In this document: positions 52,853-61,218 of the stretch, piece by piece
Layout of the letters: the number at the start of each line of letters is the position of its first letter
Numbering within the stretch: the first letter of the stretch is position 1
Assembly: GCA_021324755.1 (NCBI GenBank)
Contig: JAJPIL010000022.1
Location: 109,277-173,276 of the forward strand
Length of the DNA: 64,000 nt
Origin: Pseudomonadota bacterium
GTDB taxonomy: Bacteria > Desulfobacterota > Binatia > Binatales > Binataceae
Direction: 5' to 3'
Position numbers and translations under genes: made by a program
Notes under the pieces: generated by a model
What the model was told of the DNA's origin: nothing
The model's input: only the letters and a program-made list of their open reading frames with translations
Databases searched by the model: none

Positions 52853-53181
52853 CGCCTCCTCCCAGGCGGCAACTAGCTAGAGGCGTGCCGACCACCGCAA
52901 GAGCGCCGGACCAAGCTAATCGGCCAAAAAATTAAAAAACGGCACCCGCCAATTCGGTCTCTGGTGCCAAAACTTTGTCGCTAAGTTTGTGACACGAGCC
53001 AAATAATTGTCGGCTGATGGTGAAGTGAGAAACGGTTAGTCTTATGACAAAGGAAAACAGTCAATCACAAGCACAATGTGCAAAATGCGACTGTGTGGTT
53101 TGAATTCGATCTTGCCTTCGCGCACTCTCTAATGGCGTAAGGAAACTGGAGAATAAAAAGGATCCTACTGTTCTCCTATTT
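52853..53181. other. A/T-rich gap between Kelch and DedA genes
   Basis: This 329-base gap is richer in A and T than its surroundings. It contains the tiny cysteine-rich frame at 53044..53103, listed separately, and the ribosome-binding region of the Kelch gene. No terminator with a T-run, RNA gene or other coding frame is evident. Confidence 0.4.
53044..53103 (+). CDS. Tiny cysteine-rich frame, possible metallothionein remnant
   Basis: ATG 53044 opens a 19-codon frame ending TGA. The peptide is polar and then CAKCDCVV, the CxxCxCxV spacing seen at the start of bacterial metallothioneins. The remaining Cys and His motifs of that family are absent after the stop, and the ribosome site is weak. 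It may be a decayed fragment or pure chance. Confidence 0.15.
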   Translation: MTKENSQSQAQCAKCDCVV

Positions 53182-53808
53182 TTAAACAGCTTCTTTGCGC
53201 AGCGTCCTAATTCTGCTCACAAGGAAGATGGTTAACGCCAGAAGGAAGAGAAGGGCGATTAGCCCTTGGAATCTGCGAAACACTGGTTCTAAATCGAGCC
53301 AGTGCTGTCCCAATTTCATGCCAGCGTAAGCGAGCGCGAAACACCAAACGTACGAGCCTATGAGCGTGTAAAGCGTAAAGGGCCACAGTTTCATCTTCGC
53401 AACTCCCGCTGGCAGCGCAATGAAGGTTCGTATAGCGGGGAGTAATCGACCGATCAAAATCGCCAGCGAACCCCATCGCGCAAAGAACCGATCGGCCAGC
53501 GCGAGCTCGTGACGCGTGATCAGCAGGTAGCGGCCGTATCGCTCGATAAATCTGCGGCCCCCAGTGGCGCCGACCCAGTAGGCCACGTACGAGCCCAGAA
53601 GGCAGCCAACCGCACCGGCCAGCGCCACGCCGTTTAGACTAAAACGCCCGTTTGCCGCAAGAAAGCCCGAAAATGGCATAATTATTTCGGAGGGAAGCGG
53701 TACACAGGCGCTTTCGATGGCCATAGCGAGCACCACTCCGCAGTAACCAAACGTTGAGATGAGTCCGATTGCAAAGGTAGCGCTAGCCTTGATGATTCGG
53801 TCAAACAT
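53182..53808 (-). CDS. DedA-family membrane protein (second copy)
   Basis: ATG 53808 is preferred to the track's TTG 53829, because MFDRIIKASATFAIGL is a natural amphipathic start. The DedA core is present: AMAIESACVPLPSEIIMPFSGFLAA, GSYVAYWVGATGGRRFIERYG and LIGRLLPAIRTFIALPAGVAKM with the essential Arg residues. Five hydrophobic segments are seen in 208 residues. Compared with the DedA at 29.2 kb the sequences differ clearly, especially the ESACVPLPSE versus GNLGVPVPEE motif, so this is a separate paralogue rather than a duplicate. It is probably a lipid or polyprenyl-phosphate transporter. It stands alone, flanked by the Kelch and GH15 genes on the same strand. Confidence 0.88.
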   Translation of the reverse strand: MFDRIIKASATFAIGLISTFGYCGVVLAMAIESACVPLPSEIIMPFSGFLAANGRFSLNGVALAGAVGCLLGSYVAYWVGATGGRRFIERYGRYLLITRHELALADRFFARWGSLAILIGRLLPAIRTFIALPAGVAKMKLWPFTLYTLIGSYVWCFALAYAGMKLGQHWLDLEPVFRRFQGLIALLFLLALTIFLVSRIRTLRKEAV

Positions 53809-53946
53809 ACAACGGCCGTTTATCGCCAATTTATCGGTTGTATCGACTATCTTGCGAAAGAGCCTTAGCCTTAAAGCGACTCGTCCAAGCGTGCTCGCGC
53901 GATACCGAACGTTGTAGAGAGCATAGCGGTCTTGGTTTACTGGTGT

Positions 53947-55788
53947 TTATTTCGCCTGTGACGGGTAGGCTTGCATTTGAGAAGAGGACTGATTTAGGTT
54001 GCGCTCGAGATCAAAGGCCGCGCTAATGACCGCTAGATGGGTCAGCGCTTGAGGGAAGTTGCCGAGATGCTCGCCCTGGGGGCCGAGCTGTTCAGAGTAA
54101 AGCCCAACATGGTTGGCATAGCTCAGCATCTTCTCAAAGCACAGTCGAGCTTTGTCGAGCTGGCCAGCGCGCGCCAGTGCTTCCACATACCAGAAGGAGC
54201 ACAGGGAAAAAGTCCCCTCGTCTCCCCGCAGGCCATCAGTGCCTTCTCCTTCTATTTTATAGCGGTGAACGAGCGCGTCGCATACGAGGTCCTCTTCGAT
54301 CGCCCGTATCGTCGACAGCCAGCGCGGGTCGACCGGACTTACGAACTTCACCAACGGCATTAGAAGCAGCGCCGCGTCAGTTGACTGACCACCTTTGTAC
54401 TGCGCGAAGGTGTTTCGTTTCTTGTTGTAGTAATGCTGATTGATTTCGCGGTGAATTTCGTCGCGCGCGGCAAGCCACTTATCGAGCGGCGCAGGCAGCG
54501 AGCGCGCCACGGCGATTCTAACGGCACGGTCCAAGGCTACCCAGCACATCAGGCGCGAAAATAAAAACTCTCTACCCGGGCTGCGGACCTCCCAAATACT
54601 TTGATCTTTCAGTCGCCAGTTAGCACACACCCAGTCGGTAAGTTCCGTAAGGTCATTCCATAGTTCGTACGATACGGGCTGAGCATATCGGTCGTACAGG
54701 TAAACCGAATCCATAAGTTCGCCGTAGATGTCGAGCTGGAGCTGGCCTTCGGCGGCGTTCCCGATTCGAACTGGCGCTGATTTTCTATAACCCTCAAGAT
54801 GGCTCAAGACTTCTTCGTTTAAGCCTGAGCTTCCATCCAAGCGATAAACTATCCTTAATGGTCCGTTGCCATGGTCCGCGCAGCGGTCGGTGCAGCGGGC
54901 ATGAATCCATTTCATAAACGCTGCCGCCTCGTCCGTGTAACCCAGTTGCAGCAGACAGTAGACGGTAAAAGCTGAATCGCGAATCCACGCGTAGCGATAA
55001 TCCCAATTGCGCTCGCCTCCGATATTTTCTGGCAGACCAAACGTGGGCGCCGCAACGATCGAGCCGTATTTGCGTGAGATAAGAAGCTTTAGTGCTAGGG
55101 CGGAGCGATTTACCATCTCGCGCCAACGTCCTCGATAGTTGCATCGGCTAATCCAGGAGCGCCAAAAATTGTTCGTCTCGTTGAAGTTTTTGAAAACGAA
55201 GTCCTGACCAGAGGCTGGGGATTGACGAGAAGAAGCCTTCTCCAGGATGAAATCGGCGCTTCGACCGGCATGCAGCGTAAACTCGGCATGCGCTTGGCCG
55301 TCAATCACCTTCAGTGGAATTGTCGATCTAAGACACAAATCGACCTTATGGCGACAGGTTGACACAAAGCGCACGCAGTTACGGCTTTGTTCCACTTGAT
55401 GGCTGCCGCGGGCGTAGTCGAAGCGAGGTGCGCATAGCATCGTAAAGCGAATCTCGCCTCGAATGACGCTAGCTCGACGCACCACGGCGTGTTGGTGCCC
55501 CGACTCTTCGACCGGCATATAGTCCATTACCTCCGCTACGCCGTCGCCACAAAAAAACCTGGTCAGGAGCACGTTGGAATCGGGAAGGTAGATTTGTTTG
55601 GTGCGTCCGTATCCGCCCGCCGGTGCGATTACGAAACGGCCACCCCTCTTATCGTCTAGCAAGGCCGCAAAAATGGTGGGCGAGTCAAAATAAGGAAAGC
55701 ACAGAAAGTCGATCGAGCCGTTGAGCCCGACCAAGGCGACGGTGTTTAGGTCGCCGACCACTGCGTAGTTTTCTATTGGCTGATACAT
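53947..55788 (-). CDS. GH15-family glycoside hydrolase (trehalase/glucoamylase-like)
   Basis: The N-terminus YQPIENYAVVGDLNTVALVGLNGSIDFLCFPYFDSPTIFAALLD is the hallmark of the two-domain GH15 proteins with a beta-sandwich N-terminal domain. The (alpha/alpha)6 barrel has NIGGERNWDYRYAWIRDSAF and EGEGTDGLRGDEGTFSLCSFWYVEAL, the latter near the catalytic Glu. Length (613) is normal. Members act as trehalases, glucoamylases or glucodextranases; the actinobacterial and archaeal members of this architecture are often trehalases. No signal peptide is visible, so it is likely cytosolic. No trehalose or glycogen gene lies beside it. The substrate is therefore unresolved. Confidence 0.88.
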   Translation of the reverse strand: MYQPIENYAVVGDLNTVALVGLNGSIDFLCFPYFDSPTIFAALLDDKRGGRFVIAPAGGYGRTKQIYLPDSNVLLTRFFCGDGVAEVMDYMPVEESGHQHAVVRRASVIRGEIRFTMLCAPRFDYARGSHQVEQSRNCVRFVSTCRHKVDLCLRSTIPLKVIDGQAHAEFTLHAGRSADFILEKASSRQSPASGQDFVFKNFNETNNFWRSWISRCNYRGRWREMVNRSALALKLLISRKYGSIVAAPTFGLPENIGGERNWDYRYAWIRDSAFTVYCLLQLGYTDEAAAFMKWIHARCTDRCADHGNGPLRIVYRLDGSSGLNEEVLSHLEGYRKSAPVRIGNAAEGQLQLDIYGELMDSVYLYDRYAQPVSYELWNDLTELTDWVCANWRLKDQSIWEVRSPGREFLFSRLMCWVALDRAVRIAVARSLPAPLDKWLAARDEIHREINQHYYNKKRNTFAQYKGGQSTDAALLLMPLVKFVSPVDPRWLSTIRAIEEDLVCDALVHRYKIEGEGTDGLRGDEGTFSLCSFWYVEALARAGQLDKARLCFEKMLSYANHVGLYSEQLGPQGEHLGNFPQALTHLAVISAAFDLERNLNQSSSQMQAYPSQAK

Positions 55789-56036
55789 TGCGTGGTTTTG
55801 GCCTTTACGTAGCGGGGCGCAAGGCTAACTTGTACGGTTTTGAGTAGTAGCTAACTTGCGCGATCAATCGGTTATCCACCTCGTCGCTGCAGCTAGAGGA
55901 TCATGCGTCGGCACCGTTCCATTAAAAGTAAGACGTCGCGACTTCGTCTCAAAAAGCCAACAAAAGCGGGAATCTACGTACTTAAAGCCTTTGAACGCTC
56001 GTCTGGCCAAAAAACTTGAAGAAACCGACGCAAGTT

Positions 56037-56987
56037 TTACGCCGTGAAACTAAAGGTCGAACCTGCACTGCTCGGCTCGAAGGCGTCAGGCATCTCACGG
56101 GCGATCGCTTGGATTGCTTGCCATCCCGTACAATGCCCAGGAACGATCACCTTTGGAGCGATCTCTTTGAGAGCGGCGACCGTCGGCGCTATACGTGGCT
56201 GGAAGATCGGGCCAGTTAGATGAAAGCCGCCCAAGATCGCGTAGACGTCCTTTACTCCGGTAACAGTTTGAGCGTGACGAACCGTATTAATCACGCCTGC
56301 GTGGCCACATCCCGTCAGGATCACCAATCCCTTGCCTCTGAGGTGCGCAACTAAAGCTTGGTCGTCATGGATCCAGGGGTCAGGCGTCCACTCATGGTTA
56401 CGCCTGGCATAGTGTATAGGAAAGCCAGTTTCGAAATCGGTCGAGCGGTGGATCTGTCCCGTGACCATCAAAAGGCCACCTAGCAGGTACGACGGAGCGC
56501 GTTCTTCGATCAGCTCTATTCCCTCGCTCTGCAGCACATTGCGTTCGGGTGGGGGGAGCATGATTTCGTGCCCGTCCGCTAGGACCACTTTTCGCTCCAA
56601 GAAAGCGTCGGGATGAAGTAAAAGGGGCATGCGCCGCGGCCCGAGCTGTCCGAAAATGCCGACCAGTCCGGTTGTGTGATCAGCGTGGCCGTGGCTAAGA
56701 ACGATAGCGTGGGCCTCGTTGACTTTGTAACCTAGAAGGTCGAGGTTGTGAGCAAGCCCGTTTTCACTCAATCCGGCGTCAAAGAGAACGGACTCAGTAT
56801 GTCCTTGCGTGCTGACTTTGACCCACGCCGAAAAGCCATGCTCGGCAATGAAAGTTCTCCGGCCGCGCCACGGACCGCTGGATAAGCTTGCGCGGCGCAC
56901 ATGCGCCTTATTAGGAAGCAGAAGGTCGATGGCGTTGTCGATGACGATCGTAATCTCGATTCGGTCTACCTCTTTGAGCTCCGCCAT
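56037..56987 (-). CDS. MBL-fold metal-dependent hydrolase of the COG1237 (MptE/RFA-P synthase-related) type
   Basis: The zinc motif is IVLSHGHADHTTGLVGIF. Later motifs LVILTGCGHAGVINTVRHAQ, AILGGFHLTG and KVIVPGHCTGWQAIQAIA are typical of the COG1237 group, named after an archaeal dihydropterin-phosphate synthase. The 316-residue protein is cytosolic. Bacterial members have no agreed function; roles in pterin, quorum-signal or phosphonate chemistry are all conceivable. The gene is divergent from thiI with a 298-base gap that carries a strong dyad close to its start. It is not part of an operon, and no pterin gene is nearby apart from the distant purU. Confidence 0.8.
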   Translation of the reverse strand: MAELKEVDRIEITIVIDNAIDLLLPNKAHVRRASLSSGPWRGRRTFIAEHGFSAWVKVSTQGHTESVLFDAGLSENGLAHNLDLLGYKVNEAHAIVLSHGHADHTTGLVGIFGQLGPRRMPLLLHPDAFLERKVVLADGHEIMLPPPERNVLQSEGIELIEERAPSYLLGGLLMVTGQIHRSTDFETGFPIHYARRNHEWTPDPWIHDDQALVAHLRGKGLVILTGCGHAGVINTVRHAQTVTGVKDVYAILGGFHLTGPIFQPRIAPTVAALKEIAPKVIVPGHCTGWQAIQAIAREMPDAFEPSSAGSTFSFTA

Positions 56988-57040
56988 GGTTCTAGCCTTA
57001 AATAGTCGACGTCCGTTTTTGGCCTGTTCGACTTGTCAAC

Positions 57041-57060
57041 GCGAAATCTCTGCATTTCGC
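57041..57060. promoter_or_regulatory. Perfect dyad GCGAAAT-N6-ATTTCGC in the MBL/thiI divergent region
   Basis: Seven-base perfect arms with six-base spacing lie about 55 bases before the minus-strand MBL gene. They abut GTTGACA on the minus strand, a good -35 hexamer without an obvious -10. Position and symmetry suggest an operator for the MBL gene. The spacing matches the dyad at 14361 but the half-sites differ. Confidence 0.35.
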
Positions 57061-57285
57061 ACCAAGCGATTTTAAACTCCCATATAATATCACCCACTCT
57101 AATCCTATGCCGAGAAGCCTAAATTCGCGAGCTGAACGTTTTTCATGCAAACCTTATTATTCGATCTGCTCGGGCCAACTTCGTATGTGGCAAAAGTTGC
57201 CTCGGGGGGCGGCAAGTTTTTGGCGGTGATGGGACGACGATGTGTTGCAGGCTAGCTTATCTTTAAAGGCAAAAATTTAAGTCGG

Positions 57286-58488
57286 ATGCGTTATCTAATC
57301 GGCCGTTTACACGAAATTGCGCTAAAAGGGAGAAACCAATGGCGCTTTGTCGCACAATTGGAACGCAATTTGCGCTCGCTGACGGCCGACCTCGAGCTGG
57401 GCAAGATACGGGCACGCGGGCCGCGACTTGAAATCGAACTGCCTGACGAGGTCAGCGAGGAACTTGTCAGAGAGAGGGCCAGGCTAACGTTTGGCTTTGC
57501 CAACTTCTCCATCGCTCGGCTCGTTGAACCAAAAGTTTCGGGAATCGCCTCTGCTGTTGTTGAAAACCTCGACAGAGCACGAGCCACAAGCTTTGCCGTG
57601 CGCGCAACTCGCGCAGACAAAAAGCTGCCGTTTCGATCGATTGATGTCGAGCGGGAAGTCGGAGCGGCGGTGGCACGGAGCTTCGGTTGGAAGGTCGACC
57701 TTGAGAATCCCGAGCTTACCATTTTTGTCGAGGTTTTCGCCGACGGCGCCTACATATCGTTCGAAAAAATTCGCGGCGCTGGTGGCTTGCCGGTCGGAGT
57801 CAGCGGTCATGGGATGGTTCTGCTTTCGGGCGGTATCGATTCCCCAGTAGCAGCGTATCGAATGATGCGGCGCGGAATGCGCCTGACGTATGTTCATTTT
57901 CACAGCTATCCGTTAGTCTCGGGCGCGAGCAAGGAAAAAGCCTGCGAATTGGTCGAGACGCTGGTGCGCTATCAAGCTAGCGCCGAGCTTATTTTGGTAC
58001 CTTTTGGCGAACTTCAACGTCAAATCGTCGCCCACATCGAGCGCCCCCTGCGAGTCGTCCTTTACCGCCGTTTTATGCTGAGAATCGCCGCCAATTTGGC
58101 CGAGGTTCGGGGCGCTAAGGTTTTGGTGACTGGCGAGAGCCTGGGTCAAGTGGCCTCCCAGACGTTGGATAACATGATCGTGATCGAAAAGGCGTCGCCA
58201 CTCCCCGTGCTGCGGCCGCTTATCGGGATGGACAAGGACGAGATTGTAAAACAGGCGCGAGCTATCGGCACTTTTGACATCTCGATTCTACCTGACGAGG
58301 ATTGTTGCACGCTGTTTGTTCCACGCAATCCTGATACCCATGCCAAAGCATGGGAGGTCGAGGCGGCCGAAGCAAAGCTCGACCTCGAGCGTCTTGTCGG
58401 CGAAACTGTCGCCCGCGTCGAGTCGCGCCAGTTTCGCTTTCCTAAGCGCTTGACGCGCGGGTCGGACAAGGATGAAGATCGCCTGTAG
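57286..58488 (+). CDS. thiI: tRNA 4-thiouridine synthase ThiI (no rhodanese domain)
   Basis: An N-terminal ferredoxin-like/THUMP region comes first (LIGRLHEIALKGRNQWRFVAQ, AYISFEKIRGAGGLPVGVSG). The PP-loop adenylation domain follows, with GMVLLSGGIDSPVAAYRMMR and LVTGESLGQVASQTLDNM. The 400-residue protein ends soon after LPDEDCCTLFVPRNPDTHA and so lacks the C-terminal rhodanese domain of E. coli ThiI, like the shorter Bacillus and Thermotoga enzymes. It makes s4U8 in tRNA using sulfur handed on by a cysteine desulfurase. The CC pair may act as the persulfide relay. The gene is first of a plus-strand run to the lipoprotein, though the gaps are 45 to 102 bases. Confidence 0.93.
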   Translation: MRYLIGRLHEIALKGRNQWRFVAQLERNLRSLTADLELGKIRARGPRLEIELPDEVSEELVRERARLTFGFANFSIARLVEPKVSGIASAVVENLDRARATSFAVRATRADKKLPFRSIDVEREVGAAVARSFGWKVDLENPELTIFVEVFADGAYISFEKIRGAGGLPVGVSGHGMVLLSGGIDSPVAAYRMMRRGMRLTYVHFHSYPLVSGASKEKACELVETLVRYQASAELILVPFGELQRQIVAHIERPLRVVLYRRFMLRIAANLAEVRGAKVLVTGESLGQVASQTLDNMIVIEKASPLPVLRPLIGMDKDEIVKQARAIGTFDISILPDEDCCTLFVPRNPDTHAKAWEVEAAEAKLDLERLVGETVARVESRQFRFPKRLTRGSDKDEDRL

Positions 58489-58533
58489 ATTCGGTCGGGC
58501 TGGGCGACGTCGTTTTTCTAGGGGGAAAGCGCG

Positions 58534-58938
58534 ATGAAGCCGGTTTTGCGCGTAGTTGAGCTGGACCACGTGGTACTGAGATGTAGGGATATACAAAAGA
58601 TGCTCGAGTTCTATTGCTCGGTGCTCGGATTACGCGAAGAGCGTAGGCTTGAGGAGTTGGGGCTCATCCAGCTGCGAGCCGGCCAAAGCATGGTGGATCT
58701 TGTTCCTGGTCGGGGCGAGGTTTCAGACGCGACGGCCAACAACGTCGACCACTTTTGCCTGGGAGTGGAGACGGAGGATGCCGGCGCGATGGCGTCTTGG
58801 TTGCGCGCGCAAGGGGTTGAAGTGTTGGGCGACCCACAGATGCGCTACGGCGCGCGTGGAATGGGGTATTCGATCTACATCCGTGATCCGGAAGGCAACG
58901 TTATTGAGCTCAAGCGTATCGAACCGACCGGGTCCTAA
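58534..58938 (+). CDS. VOC-family (glyoxalase/dioxygenase-fold) protein
   Basis: Two beta-alpha-beta-beta-beta modules are evident in 134 residues. The metal ligands of the fold are likely His in VVELDHVVLRCRDIQKMLEFY, His in ANNVDHFCLGVETED and Glu in DPEGNVIELKRIEP. LEFYCSVLGLREERRLEELG and GYSIYIRDPEGN are the normal VOC signatures. It could be a glyoxalase I-like isomerase, a fosfomycin-type transferase or a dioxygenase; the motif pattern leans towards a glyoxalase/bleomycin-resistance-like member of unknown substrate. It follows thiI by 45 bases, probably in one transcript. Confidence 0.88.
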   Translation: MKPVLRVVELDHVVLRCRDIQKMLEFYCSVLGLREERRLEELGLIQLRAGQSMVDLVPGRGEVSDATANNVDHFCLGVETEDAGAMASWLRAQGVEVLGDPQMRYGARGMGYSIYIRDPEGNVIELKRIEPTGS

Positions 58939-59040
58939 CCCTTTCGCCGGTCAGCATAATCCAAGCAGCCAGCTTGTCCTCGCGTCCGGATATTTTCCTG
59001 TGCCTGACTTAAAGTTGCTGCAACCTTTTTCGTCCAAGCG

Positions 59041-59853
59041 ATGCCAGACCCGAGACTTGTCAAGGCCGTTCTAAGTCTTGTCGAGGAGCTGACGCCCAGA
59101 CCGCGAAACGTGCTCGACATAAGCTGCAAACGAGGGGAGCTCCTGTTGGAATTGGCACGCCGCGGATTTCGGGTGCGGGGAACCAACTTTGAGCGCGAAC
59201 CGGCACCTCCGTCGGAGATCCAGGTCGATTTCGACGTCGATCTCATGAAGGGGCTGCCGTATCCCGATGAAAGCTTTGACCTGGTGTGTTTAATCGAGGT
59301 GATCGAACACTTGGAAAACCACCGGGTGGCGGTCTCGGAGATGGCGCGCGTCACGCGACCGGGCGGCGCGATTATCATCACGACGCCCAATATCATGCGC
59401 CTTAATTCGCGGCTTGCATTTCTACTATCTGGCTTTCACAAGACAAAGCGGCGGTTGACGCCGCTTGATACACCTATCGAGCAATCCCACCGCTATCACA
59501 ATTATCCGATCAGCTTTCCCCTGCTTTACTATCTGTTGTTAAGCCACGGCCTTCGAGTCGAACGCCTGGGTCATGGCCGGGTCAAGGCGATCGCGTACGT
59601 GCTTTATCCGCTGCTTTATCCTTTGGTAGCAGCGAATACTAGGTTTCGTTTGCTCAGGCGTGAACGCGATCCTAGCCAGCGCGAACGCAACCGCGAGCTA
59701 ATGGAATGGATGCTGAATCGCCGACTGCTGATGGAAGATAACCTTATCGTTCTCGCTCGCAAGGTCGCTAAGCCTTCGGGCAGCGAACATGACCTTGCGA
59801 CGCGCGATCCATCGTTATCTGCGTCCCAGCTCGGAGCGCGAGATGCTGTTTAG
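59041..59853 (+). CDS. Class I SAM-dependent methyltransferase
   Basis: The methyltransferase core is clear. Motif I is degenerate (NVLDISCKRGELLLELARRG rather than GxGxG), followed by LPYPDESFDLVCLIEVIEHLENHRVAV and MARVTRPGGAIIITTPN. The C-terminal half holds a hydrophobic region (AIAYVLYPLLYPLVAANTRF) that could associate with the membrane. The pattern is closest to small-molecule or glycan methyltransferases (Methyltransf_11). The following lipoprotein gene starts inside its last codons (11-base overlap), so the two are tightly coupled. Substrate unknown; a membrane lipid or glycan is suggested by the hydrophobic tail and partner. Confidence 0.85.
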   Translation: MPDPRLVKAVLSLVEELTPRPRNVLDISCKRGELLLELARRGFRVRGTNFEREPAPPSEIQVDFDVDLMKGLPYPDESFDLVCLIEVIEHLENHRVAVSEMARVTRPGGAIIITTPNIMRLNSRLAFLLSGFHKTKRRLTPLDTPIEQSHRYHNYPISFPLLYYLLLSHGLRVERLGHGRVKAIAYVLYPLLYPLVAANTRFRLLRRERDPSQRERNRELMEWMLNRRLLMEDNLIVLARKVAKPSGSEHDLATRDPSLSASQLGARDAV

Positions 59854-61015
59854 CCTGCGCGGCGAGCACTACCGGCTGCTTGGATCGGCTTTGGTGTTGG
59901 CGTTCGTCTGTGTACAGTGCCTGGCCGGATGTGGAGAGCGGCCCAGTGAGGTTGCAGAAAATTACTTGTCGAACCTGAAAACCGGTCGCTATAGCGCCTG
60001 CTATCGAATGTTGTCGCGCGAGGATCGTCGGGCGCAAAGCTTTGAGGAATTTGTCAACAACATTCCGCTAGCCCCCGATGTCGACCGCGATTGGTTCGAG
60101 GCGGTGGAAGGAAGAACGGAGTACGTATTGGCGAGCGACGCCCGCGTCCATGGCTACCAGGCGGTGCTGCCGGTCAAGGTAAGCTCGGTCGATCTCAGTC
60201 TTTGGGAGCGCGCTCTCGAGGCTGTATACGGTCCGGAGGACGCGGTGAAGGAGGCTCGAAAATCGCTCGAGCGTAGGGAGTATCCCCATCTGACTTATCA
60301 GGACCAATTTATAATGCTCAAGGAATTCCATCGCTGGAGGATATTTGCGAATCTCGCTTCGTACGAAGAAATTTTTGAACTTCACCGCAGAGCTTTAGCC
60401 TTTTACCACCAACATGAACTCGACCGCGCGATCGGCAACTATAAGGTTTTGCTTAAAACCCTCGAGCATAAACGCGGCACCGGTAGTATGGGGGTCGCCT
60501 ATCGGTATGCTCGTGAGCTGGCGTTGGTCGAGGTGGCGCGGGCACGTCTTTTTGAGGCTCAGCAGTATCTGCGTAAGATAGAGCTTACGCGCGTTCGGCG
60601 AGATATGGCTGCTGACGGCGAACCAGGTATTTTCGGCGATGTCACCAATCTCGGCGACCAGTGGGTCGACGAAGTGCGAATAACCGTTTCTTACTATCTA
60701 AGCCCGGACCAAAAGCCCGTCTATATCGAAAATCACAGTATAGTTGCGAATCCAATCGAGTTCTCAGGCTTCGCTACGCCACCGCGGCCTCTCAAGCCGG
60801 GCGAAACCAGACATTTCGGCGTCCATCTGAGCGCACCCGTCTGGGTTCAAGAAAGAGCTGAGCCTCGCGTGAAAGTGAGCAGCCTCATTTTCACCCCTTG
60901 GTCGGCACAGACTTTAAAAAACGCGCTCTTCGTTCCACAACTGGCTGATAAGCTTTGGCGGGACCTCTTTGTTGGAAACCAGCTTGCGCCAGCTCGGATG
61001 TCCCGAAGCCCTTGA
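59843..61015 (+). CDS. Lipoprotein with FxLYD-like C-terminal domain
   Basis: ATG 59843 is chosen: it has GGAG eight bases upstream and starts a signal ending in lipobox LAGC (SALVLAFVCVQCLAGC). The track's earlier start at 59789 adds eighteen basic residues. The mature N-terminal half has the SYxM/DUF4878-like look of EVAENYLSNLKTGRYSACYRML, then helical TPR-like segments (ALAFYHQHELDRAIGNYKVL). The C-terminal domain with GDVTNLGDQWVDEVRITVSYYL and LKPGETRHFGVHL is FxLYD/CARDB-like, as in many envelope proteins. The product is a periplasmic or outer-membrane-anchored protein of unknown role, coupled to the methyltransferase gene. Confidence 0.78.
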   Translation: MLFSLRGEHYRLLGSALVLAFVCVQCLAGCGERPSEVAENYLSNLKTGRYSACYRMLSREDRRAQSFEEFVNNIPLAPDVDRDWFEAVEGRTEYVLASDARVHGYQAVLPVKVSSVDLSLWERALEAVYGPEDAVKEARKSLERREYPHLTYQDQFIMLKEFHRWRIFANLASYEEIFELHRRALAFYHQHELDRAIGNYKVLLKTLEHKRGTGSMGVAYRYARELALVEVARARLFEAQQYLRKIELTRVRRDMAADGEPGIFGDVTNLGDQWVDEVRITVSYYLSPDQKPVYIENHSIVANPIEFSGFATPPRPLKPGETRHFGVHLSAPVWVQERAEPRVKVSSLIFTPWSAQTLKNALFVPQLADKLWRDLFVGNQLAPARMSRSP

Positions 61016-61145
61016 AGTTACAACTTGTACAAAAAGAAAGAGAAAGCGCCGAGGTGGACGAAGTGCCGCACATCTCGTTCCAGGTGCTAAACAAACGCCC
61101 ACGAATTCGTGGCCGGTAACCAGTTTTCCGATCAAACAGTCGCCT

Positions 61146-61173
61146 GCCCTTACTAAACAACTGTTGTTAGGGC
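61146..61173. terminator. Hairpin between convergent lipoprotein and polyprenyl synthase genes
   Basis: GCCCT pairs with AGGGC, and an inner CAA/TTG with flanking AA/TT pairs extends the stem with bulges around a CTG loop. The structure lies in the 203-base convergent gap. It has no T-run on either side. It may act as a bidirectional terminator; confidence is low. Confidence 0.3.
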
Positions 61174-61218
61174 TTGCCCCTGTTCAGAGCGGATCGGCTC
61201 ATCACTCGCTTAGGGTTT

